This document shows positions 35,906 to 44,128 of a DNA stretch of 64,000 nucleotides, in pieces. The stretch's first letter is position 1. Each line of letters begins with the position of its first letter. This DNA is from Roseiarcus sp963721905 (GTDB taxonomy: Bacteria; Pseudomonadota; Alphaproteobacteria; Rhizobiales; Beijerinckiaceae): assembly GCA_963721905.1 (NCBI GenBank), contig CAVRMF010000013.1:124001-188000 (forward strand), read 5' to 3'. The position numbers and the translations under genes are program-made. The notes under the pieces were generated by a model that made no database searches, was not told where the DNA came from, and saw only the letters and a program-made list of their open reading frames with translations.

Positions 35906-36676
35906 ATGGAGGAGCGCCGGGCGAGCCGAGCTGAACGCATACCGCTATTCGAGAGCGTCGGCGAGACGCTGAAGCGCGAGATCGCCAGCGGACGTTTTTC
36001 GGCGGTCGACGTTCTCCCGGGCGAGCGCGAATTGTCGGAGATGCTGGACGTGTCGCGCACGACGCTGAGGCGCGCGATCGCCGGACTGGTCGACGAAGGC
36101 GTGCTCGTCCACCGGCATGGCGCCGGGACCTTCGTCCGGAGAAATCCGCCGCATGTCGAGCAGCCGCTCTCGCGCCTGACGAGCTTCACCGAGGACATGC
36201 GGCTGAGAGGCCTCACGGCCTCGTCGCGAGTCATCGAGCGCGGAACCTTCCTGCCGACCCCGGAGGAATCGATGATGCTCGACATCTCTCTCAGTGAGAC
36301 GGTGTTTCGCCTTGCCCGCTTAAGACTCGCCGACGGCGTGCCGATGGCGATCGAGCGCGCGACTGTGCCGCTCAGATTCCTTGGCGGAATCGAGCCGGTC
36401 GTCGAGTCGCTCTACGCCGCTCTCGAAGCCAAGGGGTTTCGCCCGGTGCGCGCGCTGCAGCGGCTCCGCGCGGTGGTGATCGGGGCGGCTGAAGCGGCGC
36501 TGCTCGAGATCGCGGAAGGCTCGCCCGCGCTCCACATTCACCGCGTCGCCTTTGTCGGCGATGGCCGCCGGGTCGAATTCACCCGCTCGTTCTATCGCTC
36601 GGACACCTATGATTTCGTGGCCGAGCTGACGCTGTCGGCGAGCGCGCGGGCGCGATCGGAAGGAGCGGTGCGATGA
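35906..36676 (+). CDS. GntR family regulator, HutC/NagR subfamily
   Basis: 256 residues from an ATG at 35906. The N-terminal winged helix reads LFESVGETLKREIASGRFSA and GERELSEMLDVSRTTLRRAI, then LVDEGVLVHRHGAGTFV. The C-terminal UTRA ligand domain (about 95-245) includes LSRLTSFTEDMRLRGL and ends with the effector-binding strand FTRSFYRSDTYDFVAEL. UTRA domains in NagR/DasR bind GlcN-6-P or GlcNAc-6-P, which fits the neighbouring genes. The stop overlaps the next start as ATGA. Confidence 0.92.
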   Translation: MEERRASRAERIPLFESVGETLKREIASGRFSAVDVLPGERELSEMLDVSRTTLRRAIAGLVDEGVLVHRHGAGTFVRRNPPHVEQPLSRLTSFTEDMRLRGLTASSRVIERGTFLPTPEESMMLDISLSETVFRLARLRLADGVPMAIERATVPLRFLGGIEPVVESLYAALEAKGFRPVRALQRLRAVVIGAAEAALLEIAEGSPALHIHRVAFVGDGRRVEFTRSFYRSDTYDFVAELTLSASARARSEGAVR

Positions 36677-37701
36677 GCGGAACCGTCATGGAGGCCGAGA
36701 TCGCCCAGGCCGGCGCGGCGGCGCGCCGGCAACTTGCCTTGAACGCGCGCGCGACCGACGAAGCGGCGCGGCGGCTGAGGGCGCTGAAGCCCGCCTTCGT
36801 CGTAACGATCGCGCGCGGCAGCTCGGACCACGCCGCCCTCTTTCTCAAATACGCGGTCGAGATCAGGCTCGGGCTCGCCTGCGCCTCGCTCGGCCCCTCG
36901 ATCGCCTCGCTCTACCGCGCCCCTTTACGCCTTGGCGGCGCGGTCGCGGTGACCATTTCGCAGTCGGGTCGCAGCCCGGACATCGTCGCCATGCAGCGGG
37001 CGGCGAAGGATGCGGGCGCAACCACGGTCGCGCTCGTTAACGACGTCCAGTCGCCGGTCGCCGATGAGGTGGACGCGCTGCTGCCGCTGCACGCGGGCCC
37101 GGAACATTCGGTCGCCGCGACCAAGTCGATGATCGCATCGCTGATCGCCGGCGTCTCGCTCGTCGCGCGCTGGGCCGAGGACGCCGAGCTGACTGCCGCG
37201 CTCGACCGGCTGCCGGCAATCCTCGAAGCCTCACGCGATCACCCGCCGGAAGCGGCGGTCGAGACGCTCGCCCGGAGCGCGTCGCTCTTCGTGATTGGCC
37301 GCGGCGCGACCTTCGCCGTCGCCGCCGAGGCCGCGCTCAAGCTCAAGGAGACGTCGGCCATTCATGCCGAGGCGTTCTCCTCGGCCGAAGCGCTGCACGG
37401 GCCCGCAGGCATCATCGGGCCGGGCTTCCCGGTCCTCTGCTTCGCCCCTGCCGACGAAGCGCGCGAAGGGTTCTACGAGACCGTCGACCGGCTCGCGTCG
37501 TTCGGCGCCGCGCCGCTCGTCGTCGACATCGCGCCGCATCCCCGTTTGCCCACGCTGGTCGCGCCCGGCGGCGGCCATCCGCTCTTGACCCCGATCGTCG
37601 CTCTGCACGCCTTCTATCGCCTGGCCGAGGCGACCGCCTGCCGTCGCGGCCGCGACCCCGACCAGCCGCCGCATCTGATGAAGGTGACGCGGACCGTGTA
37701 G
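36673..37701 (+). CDS. SIS-domain glucosamine-6-phosphate deaminase-like protein (NagB-II/AgaS type)
   Basis: 342 residues, two SIS domains and no glutaminase domain, as in NagB-II and the isomerase half of GlmS. First SIS: VVTIARGSSDHAALFLKYAV and VTISQSGRSPDIVAMQ. Second SIS: LFVIGRGATFAVAAEAALKL and KETSAIHAEAFSSAEALHGP, holding the usual catalytic Glu/His region. It would convert GlcN-6-P to fructose-6-P and ammonia. Overlap with the regulator gene (ATGA) shows one transcription unit. A deacetylase NagA, which MurQ product would need, is not in the window. Confidence 0.88.
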   Translation: MSGTVMEAEIAQAGAAARRQLALNARATDEAARRLRALKPAFVVTIARGSSDHAALFLKYAVEIRLGLACASLGPSIASLYRAPLRLGGAVAVTISQSGRSPDIVAMQRAAKDAGATTVALVNDVQSPVADEVDALLPLHAGPEHSVAATKSMIASLIAGVSLVARWAEDAELTAALDRLPAILEASRDHPPEAAVETLARSASLFVIGRGATFAVAAEAALKLKETSAIHAEAFSSAEALHGPAGIIGPGFPVLCFAPADEAREGFYETVDRLASFGAAPLVVDIAPHPRLPTLVAPGGGHPLLTPIVALHAFYRLAEATACRRGRDPDQPPHLMKVTRTV

Positions 37702-37751
37702 GCCGGGGCCGCGGACAGGCTTAAACGCTCGCGCCCGCTGCGTGTCCTGAT

Positions 37752-38147
37752 CTACTGGCCGCCTGCCTGCACCTTCTTCACATAGGTTTCGACCGCATCG
37801 ACAACTTTCTTGTCCGGATTCGCCTTGCAATACTCGATGACCTCGTGGATGCCTTGCTTCGTACGGGCGATGTTGATGGCGTGTCGCTTCATGTGGCCGT
37901 TGAACCAACCGCTGTACCAAACCCCGAGAAAATTAGCGTCGTCCTGAGTCGTGTTGGCAAGCTGGGCGCAGGTCAACGCCCTGACGTTCAGATAGCCTTT
38001 TTCATCGGCATAGGTCTTCAAATCGACCTGGGCCTGAGACGCTGAAGCCGACGCCGTCAGAGTCGCTGACGCGAGAAGCGCAACACGCCAGTCCGCGCGC
38101 CGGAGCGCAGCAAAGAGTTTGCCGCAAGTTTTGATTGAGGTGAACAT
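37752..38147 (-). CDS. HdeA/HdeB-family periplasmic protein, copy 1
   Basis: 131 residues from an ATG at 38147. A long signal peptide (ADWRVALLASATLTASASAS) leads to a mature domain with LTCAQLANTTQDDANFLGVW and EYCKANPDKKVVDAVETYVK. The two Cys residues at these positions form the disulfide of acid-stress chaperones HdeA/HdeB. In this order such proteins are common outside acid-resistance loci. It has a tandem paralogue at 38284. Confidence 0.85.
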   Translation of the reverse strand: MFTSIKTCGKLFAALRRADWRVALLASATLTASASASQAQVDLKTYADEKGYLNVRALTCAQLANTTQDDANFLGVWYSGWFNGHMKRHAINIARTKQGIHEVIEYCKANPDKKVVDAVETYVKKVQAGGQ

Positions 38148-38283
38148 TTGTTCCCTTTCTTTCCAATTCAAAGTAATTCGAGTTTGATAGGATCTTGATC
38201 AGGCGGCGCCCGTGGAAGCCTCCTGCGCCGCAATCCGTCAGACGTCGGGCCGCGGCGGGATCAGTCAGCGCAAAACGTACCGG

Positions 38284-38640
38284 CTATTTCTCATCGATCA
38301 CCTTGATGCCGGCTTCCTTGCGCATTTGCTTGATGTTGATGTCCATCGCGGTGATGACCTTCTTGTCCGGATGGGCCTTGCAATAGACGATGACGCGATG
38401 CTCGAGCTCCTTGGCCCGATCGACCTTCATCTTGCTGTAGTCCGCGAGGCCGTTGTACCAGCCGCTGTACCAGACCGTTAGGAAGTCGGCGTCCTCCTGC
38501 CAGGTCCCCGCCAGTTGTTTGCACGTCAACTTCTGAACGTCGAGATCGCCGTTGGCGTCGGCATACGCGGTCAGGTCGGTCTGGGCCTGCGCCGCGCCGG
38601 CGCAAAGCATCGTCGCGCATAACGGAATTAGGAATTTCAT
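38284..38640 (-). CDS. HdeA/HdeB-family periplasmic protein, copy 2
   Basis: 118 residues from an ATG at 38640. The signal peptide is KFLIPLCATMLCAGAAQAQ. The mature part has LTCKQLAGTWQEDADFLTVW and VYCKAHPDKKVITAMDINIK, matching copy 1 block by block (VWYSGWYNG against VWYSGWFNG). It ends with a longer basic/acidic tail (IKQMRKEAGIKVIDEK). The 136-bp spacer to copy 1 has no strong terminator, so both may be on one transcript. Confidence 0.85.
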   Translation of the reverse strand: MKFLIPLCATMLCAGAAQAQTDLTAYADANGDLDVQKLTCKQLAGTWQEDADFLTVWYSGWYNGLADYSKMKVDRAKELEHRVIVYCKAHPDKKVITAMDINIKQMRKEAGIKVIDEK

Positions 38641-38878
38641 CTCTGAGCTCCAAGCTTGGGCGATCGCGCCCTTCGACTGTGTTGCAGAGCGATCGCCGTC
38701 GCAGAAGCGCACGAATCCCCCCGCCCGGCCTGACGGAGCGAACCCGCCGCGAAATCAGATCGGTCCGCCTCCTTACGCGAAAGGCGCGAGAGGGACAAAC
38801 CGGCCCTCAGTTTATCGCCCGTCCCTCACCCCAGCCCTTTGCCCGGTGTGCGGGGAGAGCGGGGGTTGTCCTACCGGA

Positions 38879-39652
38879 TCACTCCGCTTCTCCGGCACTG
38901 CCGCCGCGGAACCGGCGGACGTAGTCGGCGTTATAGAGTTCGCTTTCGCGAAAATCCTCCGCCGCGAGCGCGGGCCCGACCAGGATCAGCGCCGTGCGCC
39001 CGACCGACGTTTCGCGCGTGGTCGCCGCGATGTCGCCGAGCGGCGCGCGAACGATACGTTCGTCGGGCCAGGAGGCGCGGGCGACGACCGCCGCGGGACA
39101 ATCGCGTCCATAGAGCGGGATGAGCTCGGCTGCGACGCTCTCGAGCGCATGGATCGAGAGATGGATCGCGAGCGTCGCGCCGGTGGCGGCGAACGCGGCC
39201 AGCGTCTCGCGCTCGGGCATAGGCGAAGCCCGGCCGGAGGTGCGGGTCAGCACCAGCGACTGCGTGAGACCCGGCAGCGTCAGTTCGCGCTTCAGTGCCG
39301 CCGCCGCGGCGGCGAACGCCGGCACGCCGGGCGTCACCGTATACGGTACCCCCGCCTGGTCGAGGCGGCGCAGCTGCTCGCCCATTGCGCTCCAGATCGA
39401 CACGTCGCCCGAGTGAAGCCGCGCCACGTCCTTGCCCTCGCGGGTCGCATCGACGCAGAGCGAGGCGATCGCGTCGAGATCGAGCGGCGCGGTGTCGACG
39501 ATCCGCGCGCCCGGCGGACAATGGTCGAGAAGCGCTTTCGGAACGAGCGAACCCGCATAGAGACAGACGGGCGAGCGCGCGATGAGATCGCGTCCCCGCA
39601 AGGTGATGAGGTCGGGCGCGCCGGGTCCGGCCCCAATGAAATGCACCGTCAT
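38879..39652 (-). CDS. cobM: Precorrin-4 C11-methyltransferase
   Basis: 257 residues from the ATG at 39652 (MTVHFIGAGPGAPDLITLRG). SAM-dependent uroporphyrinogen-III-methylase-like fold; methylates precorrin-4 at C11 to give precorrin-5. The GAGPGAPDL loop, YAGSLVPKAL, LHSGDVSIWSAMGEQLRRLD and VTPGVPAFAAAAA are the family blocks. Last gene of the riboswitch-controlled minus-strand operon. The start overlaps the cobE stop (ATGA). Downstream DNA has another C-rich intergenic repeat (about 38815-38865). Confidence 0.94.
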   Translation of the reverse strand: MTVHFIGAGPGAPDLITLRGRDLIARSPVCLYAGSLVPKALLDHCPPGARIVDTAPLDLDAIASLCVDATREGKDVARLHSGDVSIWSAMGEQLRRLDQAGVPYTVTPGVPAFAAAAAALKRELTLPGLTQSLVLTRTSGRASPMPERETLAAFAATGATLAIHLSIHALESVAAELIPLYGRDCPAAVVARASWPDERIVRAPLGDIAATTRETSVGRTALILVGPALAAEDFRESELYNADYVRRFRGGSAGEAE

Positions 39653-40074
39653 GGCCGAGTCCCCGAAAACCATGTCCCGGAGAGCGCGATGGCGCAGGTC
39701 GCGTCGTTTGCGGCGAGGCGCGGTCCGAGCAGACGACCGCCTGCGCCCGCGCCGGCGAGCGCCGCGGCTTCGGCGACATTGGGCGCGCCGAAGCGCGATT
39801 GCGCGGCGTCCGAACGCGTAAGAATTCGCCCGGCCTGAGCCTGCAGCGCTTCGAGCGGCAGTGGCGTCAGCGGCGCGCCGATCAGGCGGGCGGCCTCCAG
39901 AAGCCCCGGTTCCTCTGCCTTGGCCGCGAGCGTGAACACGCGCCGCTCGCCATCGGGAGCCATGGCCTCGGCCAGCGCGCGGCGCACGAGCGCTGCGATC
40001 GCCTCGCCCTTGACGCCGGCGCGGCAGCCGAGTCCGATCGCGACGAACCCGCTCACGGTTTCGTCAGCCGCCAT
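39649..40074 (-). CDS. cobE: Cobalamin biosynthesis protein CobE (CbiG C-terminal domain homologue)
   Basis: 141 residues from an ATG at 40074. GFVAIGLGCRAGVKGEAIAA is the characteristic start of the CobE/CbiG_C domain, followed by LAAKAEEPGLLEAARLIGAP and ILTRSDAAQSRFGAPNVAEA. CobE is needed in the aerobic pathway and is thought to bind a corrin intermediate, but its exact reaction is not settled. It overlaps cobL by 22 bp and cobM by 4 bp. Confidence 0.88.
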   Translation of the reverse strand: MAADETVSGFVAIGLGCRAGVKGEAIAALVRRALAEAMAPDGERRVFTLAAKAEEPGLLEAARLIGAPLTPLPLEALQAQAGRILTRSDAAQSRFGAPNVAEAAALAGAGAGGRLLGPRLAANDATCAIALSGTWFSGTRP

Positions 40075-41265
40075 TGCACAACCGGCATCGCCGGGCGCCA
40101 GCCGGTGAACCGCCCGACCGGCTCGGCGTGGGCGATCGCGATCTGCACGAGGTCTCCGCCCCAGCGCTCGCGCCAGCCAACGCAGGCGGCCTGCGTCTCC
40201 AGCGTCACCGCGTTGAGGACGAGCCGCCCGCCCGCCGGAAGCGCGTCGATCGCGCGCTCGATCATAGTGGGCGCGGTAGCGCCGCCGCCGATGAAGACGG
40301 CCTCCGGCGGTGGAAGCTCCCGTAAAACATGCGGGGCCTCGCCATTGACGACCGCGAGATGGGGCACGCCGAAGCTCAGGCTGTTGCGCACGATGCGCGC
40401 CGCACGTTCGTGGCGGGCTTCGACAGCGACCGCGCGGTTGGCGGGATCGGCCAGCAGCCATTCGATGGCGACGGAACCGGAGCCGGCGCCGATGTCCCAG
40501 AGCATCTCGCCCCGCCGCGGCGCGAGCGCCGAAAGGGTGATCGCGCGGATGTCGCGCTTGGTGATCTGGCCGTCATGCTCGAACCATTCCTCGGGCAGCC
40601 CTGCCGCGCGGGGCAGCACGCGGGCGTCGCGGTCGGCGACGACCTCGAGGGCGATCGTGTTGAGGGCGGCGACGCTCTCGAGCGCGAAGCCCTGCGCCTG
40701 CGCCTCGCGAATGCGCTCGCGCGGGCCGCCCATCGCCTCGCAGACCGTGAGCTTGGATCGTCCCATCCCGCGCCCGGTCAGCAGCGCCGCGAGCTTGGCC
40801 GGAGTCGCATCGTCCCAGGAGAGCGCCAGAATGCGTGCGCCGAGCTCAAGATGCGGGATGATCGCCTCGAGCGGCCGGCCATGCAGAGAGAGGAGCGCGC
40901 AATCCTGCTGGCTCCAGCCAAGCCGCGATGCGGCGAGGGCGAAGGCCGAGGGCTCAGGATGGCAGATCATCTCGGCGGGAGCGAAGCGGCGCATCAGCAC
41001 CGTCCCGACGCCGAAGAAGAACGGATCGCCGCTGGCGAGCACGCAGACCGGCTTCCCCCGCCAGGCCTCGATCGTATCGAGCGCATCCTCGATCGGCGAC
41101 GGCCAGACAAGAAGTCTCGGCCTCGAGCGGCTGAGCCAGCGCGAGATGGCGGCGGCCGCCGACGACAAGGGCCGCTTGCGCGACGAGGCGCCGCGCGGCA
41201 GGAGAGAGGCCGTCGAGCCCGTCCTCGCTTAAGCCCACGAGCGCAAGCCAGCGCCCGCCGTTCAT
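40053..41265 (-). CDS. cobL: Precorrin-6Y C5,15-methyltransferase (decarboxylating), one frameshift
   Basis: About 404 residues when joined. The ATG at 41265 begins MNGGRWLALVGLSEDGLDGL. The frame changes near 41120 after ALAQPLEA and continues as RPRLLVWPSPIEDALDTIEA. The N-terminal CbiE-like methylase has VLASGDPFFFGVGTVLMRRF; the C-terminal CbiT-like domain has DIRAITLSALAPRRGEMLWD and IGAGSGSVAIEWLL. The fused enzyme methylates C5 and C15 and removes the acetate carboxyl at C12. A single indel in an otherwise sound gene suggests an assembly error. Start codons of cobL and antisense cobK nearly coincide. Confidence 0.88.
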
Positions 41266-42032
41266 GGAGCCGCCCCCTGAAGCGCCTTCGCCTTCTCATT
41301 CTCGGCGGAACATCGGAAGCCAGCTCGCTCGCGCGGCGCCTGGCGGACGAGCCCGGCGTCGCGCCGCTCCTGTCGCTCGCCGGCGCGACCGCGAACCCCG
41401 CGCCCGCGCCGATCCCGCAAAGGATCGGCGGCTTCGGCGGCGCCCCGGGTCTTGCATCTTACATCAAGGCCGAGCGCATCGACGCCGTGATCGACGCGAC
41501 CCATCCCTTCGCTGCACGCATGTCGGCCAACGCGCTCGCCGCCTGTCGGATGACCGGAACGCCGCTCGTCGTCTTCACGCGAAACCCATGGACGCGGCAG
41601 GAGGGCGACCGCTGGATCGAAGTCGTGACGATGGACGACGCGGTCGAAGCGCTCGGGACGGAACGAAAGACGGTCTTTCTGACGCAAGGGCGGCTGCAGC
41701 TCGCCGCCTTCACGACGGCGCCGCAGCATCGTTACATTGTGCGGTCGATTGACCGGCCCGCCGGGATTGACGCCCTGCCGAAATGCAAGCTGATTCTTGC
41801 CCGCGGCCCCTTCGCGCTCGACGACGAAATCAAGCTTATGCGCCACGAGCGGATCGAGGCGCTCGTCACCAAGAACAGCGGCGGACGCGCGACCTACGCC
41901 AAGATCGAGGCGGCGCGGACGCTCGGCGTCAACGTCGTCATGGTGCGGCGGCCGAAACCGCCGGAGACGGAGACGCTCTACGTGCTCGATGACGTGATGA
42001 CCTGGATCGGGGCTCATCGGGCGCCCCGATAG
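41264..42032 (+). CDS. cobK: Precorrin-6A reductase, antisense to the rest of the operon
   Basis: About 255 residues. NADPH-dependent reduction of precorrin-6A to 6Y. Clear reading begins at 41277 with LKRLRLLILGGTSEASSLAR, but that frame has only a CTG. An ATG at 41264 joins if one C is removed from the CCCCC run at 41273-41277, giving MEPPLKRLRLLILGG. Family blocks: DAVIDATHPFAARMSANA, LTQGRLQLAAF, ILARGPFALDDEIKLM and VTKNSGGRATYAKIEAA. Its 3' end overlaps cobJ by 19 bp tail to tail, and its 5' end meets cobL head to head. Confidence 0.88.
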
Positions 42033-42772
42033 GAGCGGGGCGTCAGCATCCAGGCCCTTGCGCCGTCGCGCGCGACGAAGCGCGTCTCGCTCGATCCCAC
42101 AATCACCAGCGTCGCCATGTCGACGAGGCTCAGGTCGGCTTCGCCGAGCGTGGTCAGAATCAACGCCTCGTCGAGGCGCCCGAGCGCGCGCGCGAAGGCG
42201 ACCGGCGTTTCCGCGTTTTTCATCGCCCGGAGGAGGCCGAAGGCCTCGACGATGCGTAAGGGCCTCGCCTCGGATGCGGGATTATAGAGCGCGAGAACGA
42301 AGTCGCCCTCGGCCGCGGCCTTCAGACGCCGCTCGACGATCGCCCAAGGCTTCAGATTGTCGGAGAGCGAAATCGCGCAGAAATCGTGGCCGAGCGGGGC
42401 GCCGAGCCGCGCCGCCGCCGCCTGCATCGCCGTGACGCCGGGAGCGACCGCGACGTCGAGCCCGCGCCATTCCGGCTTTTCCTCGATCACCTCGAACAGC
42501 GCCGCGGCCATGGCGAAAACGCCAGGATCGCCGCCGGAGACGACCGCGACGGCATGGCCCTCCGAGGCCAGCTTCATCGCCAGACGCGCGCGGTCGAACT
42601 CGACGCGATTGTCGCTTGCGTGCGCGCGCTGGTCCGGGCGCAACGCGAGCCGCTCGACATAAGCAGCGTAACCGACGACGTCGCTCGCAGCCTCGATCTC
42701 CGCGCTCGCCTCCGGCGTCATCCAACGCGCCGGGCCGGGACCGAGGCCGACGATCGCGACGCGCCCGCTCAT
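42014..42772 (-). CDS. cobJ: Precorrin-3B C17-methyltransferase
   Basis: 252 residues. Ring-contracting methyltransferase acting on precorrin-3B. VAIVGLGPGPARWMTPEASA is the SAM-binding start; VVSGGDPGVFAMAAALFEVI, APGVTAMQAAAARLGAPLGH, DFCAISLSDNLKPW and LALYNPASEARP are typical CobJ blocks. It is not fused to CobG or CbiG. The ATG at 42772 lies at the cobI 3' end. Confidence 0.94.
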   Translation of the reverse strand: MSGRVAIVGLGPGPARWMTPEASAEIEAASDVVGYAAYVERLALRPDQRAHASDNRVEFDRARLAMKLASEGHAVAVVSGGDPGVFAMAAALFEVIEEKPEWRGLDVAVAPGVTAMQAAAARLGAPLGHDFCAISLSDNLKPWAIVERRLKAAAEGDFVLALYNPASEARPLRIVEAFGLLRAMKNAETPVAFARALGRLDEALILTTLGEADLSLVDMATLVIVGSSETRFVARDGARAWMLTPRSYRGAR

Positions 42773-43496
42773 GGCCGGCGCCCCGGCCGGGGACCAGAAT
42801 GATCGAAAAATAAGGCGCGGGCCCGTCGGTCTTGTCGGGGAGCGGCATCACCGCCTCCCCGGTCATGGTCGCGCGCTCGACATAGATCGCGCGCTCCGCC
42901 ATGCCGGTTTTCATAAGCGCCGCTTTCGCGCGGGCGAAGTTGCGGCCGATCTTCATGATGACCGCAGCGTCCGCGAGCGCAAGGCGGCGGATAAGTTCTT
43001 CGAGGGGAAGCGTCGCCGGCAGAACGACCAGCGAATCGTCGCCCCAGGTCATCGCTGCCGCCGCCGCGCCCCAGGCGCCGCAGATCGAGGAGACGCCGGG
43101 CACAATCGTCACCGAAAACCGCTCGCGCACGCGGATGAAGAGATGCATGAACGAGCCGTAGAAGAGCGGATCGCCTTCGCTGAGCAGTGCCACGTCGCGG
43201 CCTGCCGTCAGATGCGCCGCGATCGCCGCCCTGCTTGCCTCATAGAAATGGGCCAACGCCTCGCGATAGGGCGGATCGTCGAAATGCGACTCGGTGGTCA
43301 TCGGGTAGAAGAGCGGAAGCTCGATATGCGACGGCTTCAGCCAGCAATCGACGATGCCGCGCGCGTTGCCGCGCCGTCCCGCCTTGGCGAAGAACGACAC
43401 CACTGGCGCCGCGGCGATGACGCGCACAGCCTTCACCGTCAGGAGCTCCGGATCGCCGGGTCCGATGCCGACGCCGTAGAGCCGACCCTCTGTCAT
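42771..43496 (-). CDS. cobI: Precorrin-2 C20-methyltransferase, 3' end frame unclear
   Basis: About 242 residues from the ATG at 43496 (MTEGRLYGVGIGPGDPELLT). Methylates precorrin-2 at C20. Blocks: TVKAVRVIAAAPVVSFFAK, LLSEGDPLFYGSFMHLFIRV, PGVSSICGAWGAAAAAMTWG and MKIGRNFARAKAAL. The frame stays open through the whole first half of cobJ to 42282, which no CobI has. The normal end would be just after YFSIILVPGRGA, so a 1-nt indel in the GC-rich stretch around 42775-42795 is likely. The end given is approximate. The start overlaps the cobH stop (ATGA). Confidence 0.86.
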
Positions 43497-44128
43497 TCGG
43501 CGTCGCTGGCGAGGGCGTTGACGGCGGCGGCCGCCATTGCGCTGCCGCCCTTGCGCCCGCGGATCACGATGGCGGGCAAGCCGCTCTCGATCAGCGCCTC
43601 CTTCGATTCGGCGGCGCCAACGAATCCGACCGGCATGCCGATGATCGCGGCGGGGCACGGGCCGCCAGCAGCGATGAGCTCGAGGAGCCGAAAGAGGGCG
43701 GTCGGGGCGTTGCCGACTGCGACAAGCGCGCCGCCGAGCCGGGGCAGCCAGAGGTCGATCGCCGCGGCTGTACGGGTCGTGCCGAGCTTTTCAGCCAGCG
43801 CAGGCGTCGAAGGATCGGCGAGTGTGCAGACCACGTCGTTGCCTGCGGGCAGTCGGGCGCGGGTGACGCCTTCGGCGACCATGCGCGCGTCGCAGAAGAT
43901 CGGCGCGCCGGCTTCAAGCGCGCGCTCGGCCGCCTCGGCCGCCCCGGACGTGAAGAAGAGATCGCGCGCTGCCTCGACCATGCCGCAGGCATGGACGACC
44001 CTGACGGCTACGCGCTCTTCGCGGGGCGAAAATCGCGCGAGGTCGGCCTCCCGCCGGATGATGGCGAAGGACTGGCGATAGATCGCCGCCCCGTCCTTCT
44101 CGTAGTGGTAGCGCTCGCTCACGTTCAC
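43493..44128 (-). CDS. cobH: Precorrin-8X methylmutase
   Basis: 211 residues. Moves the C11 methyl group to C12, giving hydrogenobyrinate. EKDGAAIYRQSFAIIRREAD is the conserved start; VRVVHACGMVEAARDLFF carries the catalytic His of the family; AIIGMPVGFVGAAESKEAL and VIRGRKGGSAMAAAAVNAL complete the active site. It overlaps cobI and cobG by 4 bp each, showing tight coupling. Confidence 0.95.
   Translation of the reverse strand: MNVSERYHYEKDGAAIYRQSFAIIRREADLARFSPREERVAVRVVHACGMVEAARDLFFTSGAAEAAERALEAGAPIFCDARMVAEGVTRARLPAGNDVVCTLADPSTPALAEKLGTTRTAAAIDLWLPRLGGALVAVGNAPTALFRLLELIAAGGPCPAAIIGMPVGFVGAAESKEALIESGLPAIVIRGRKGGSAMAAAAVNALASDAE

Noticed and set aside
39799..41232. 477-codon plus-strand open frame opposite cobL and cobE
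   Set aside because: Ser/Arg-rich shadow of two coupled cobalamin genes; no domain.
42282..42770. Extension of cobI through the first half of cobJ
   Set aside because: No CobI protein has such a tail and it overlaps the well-supported cobJ frame; a small indel at the cobI end explains it better.
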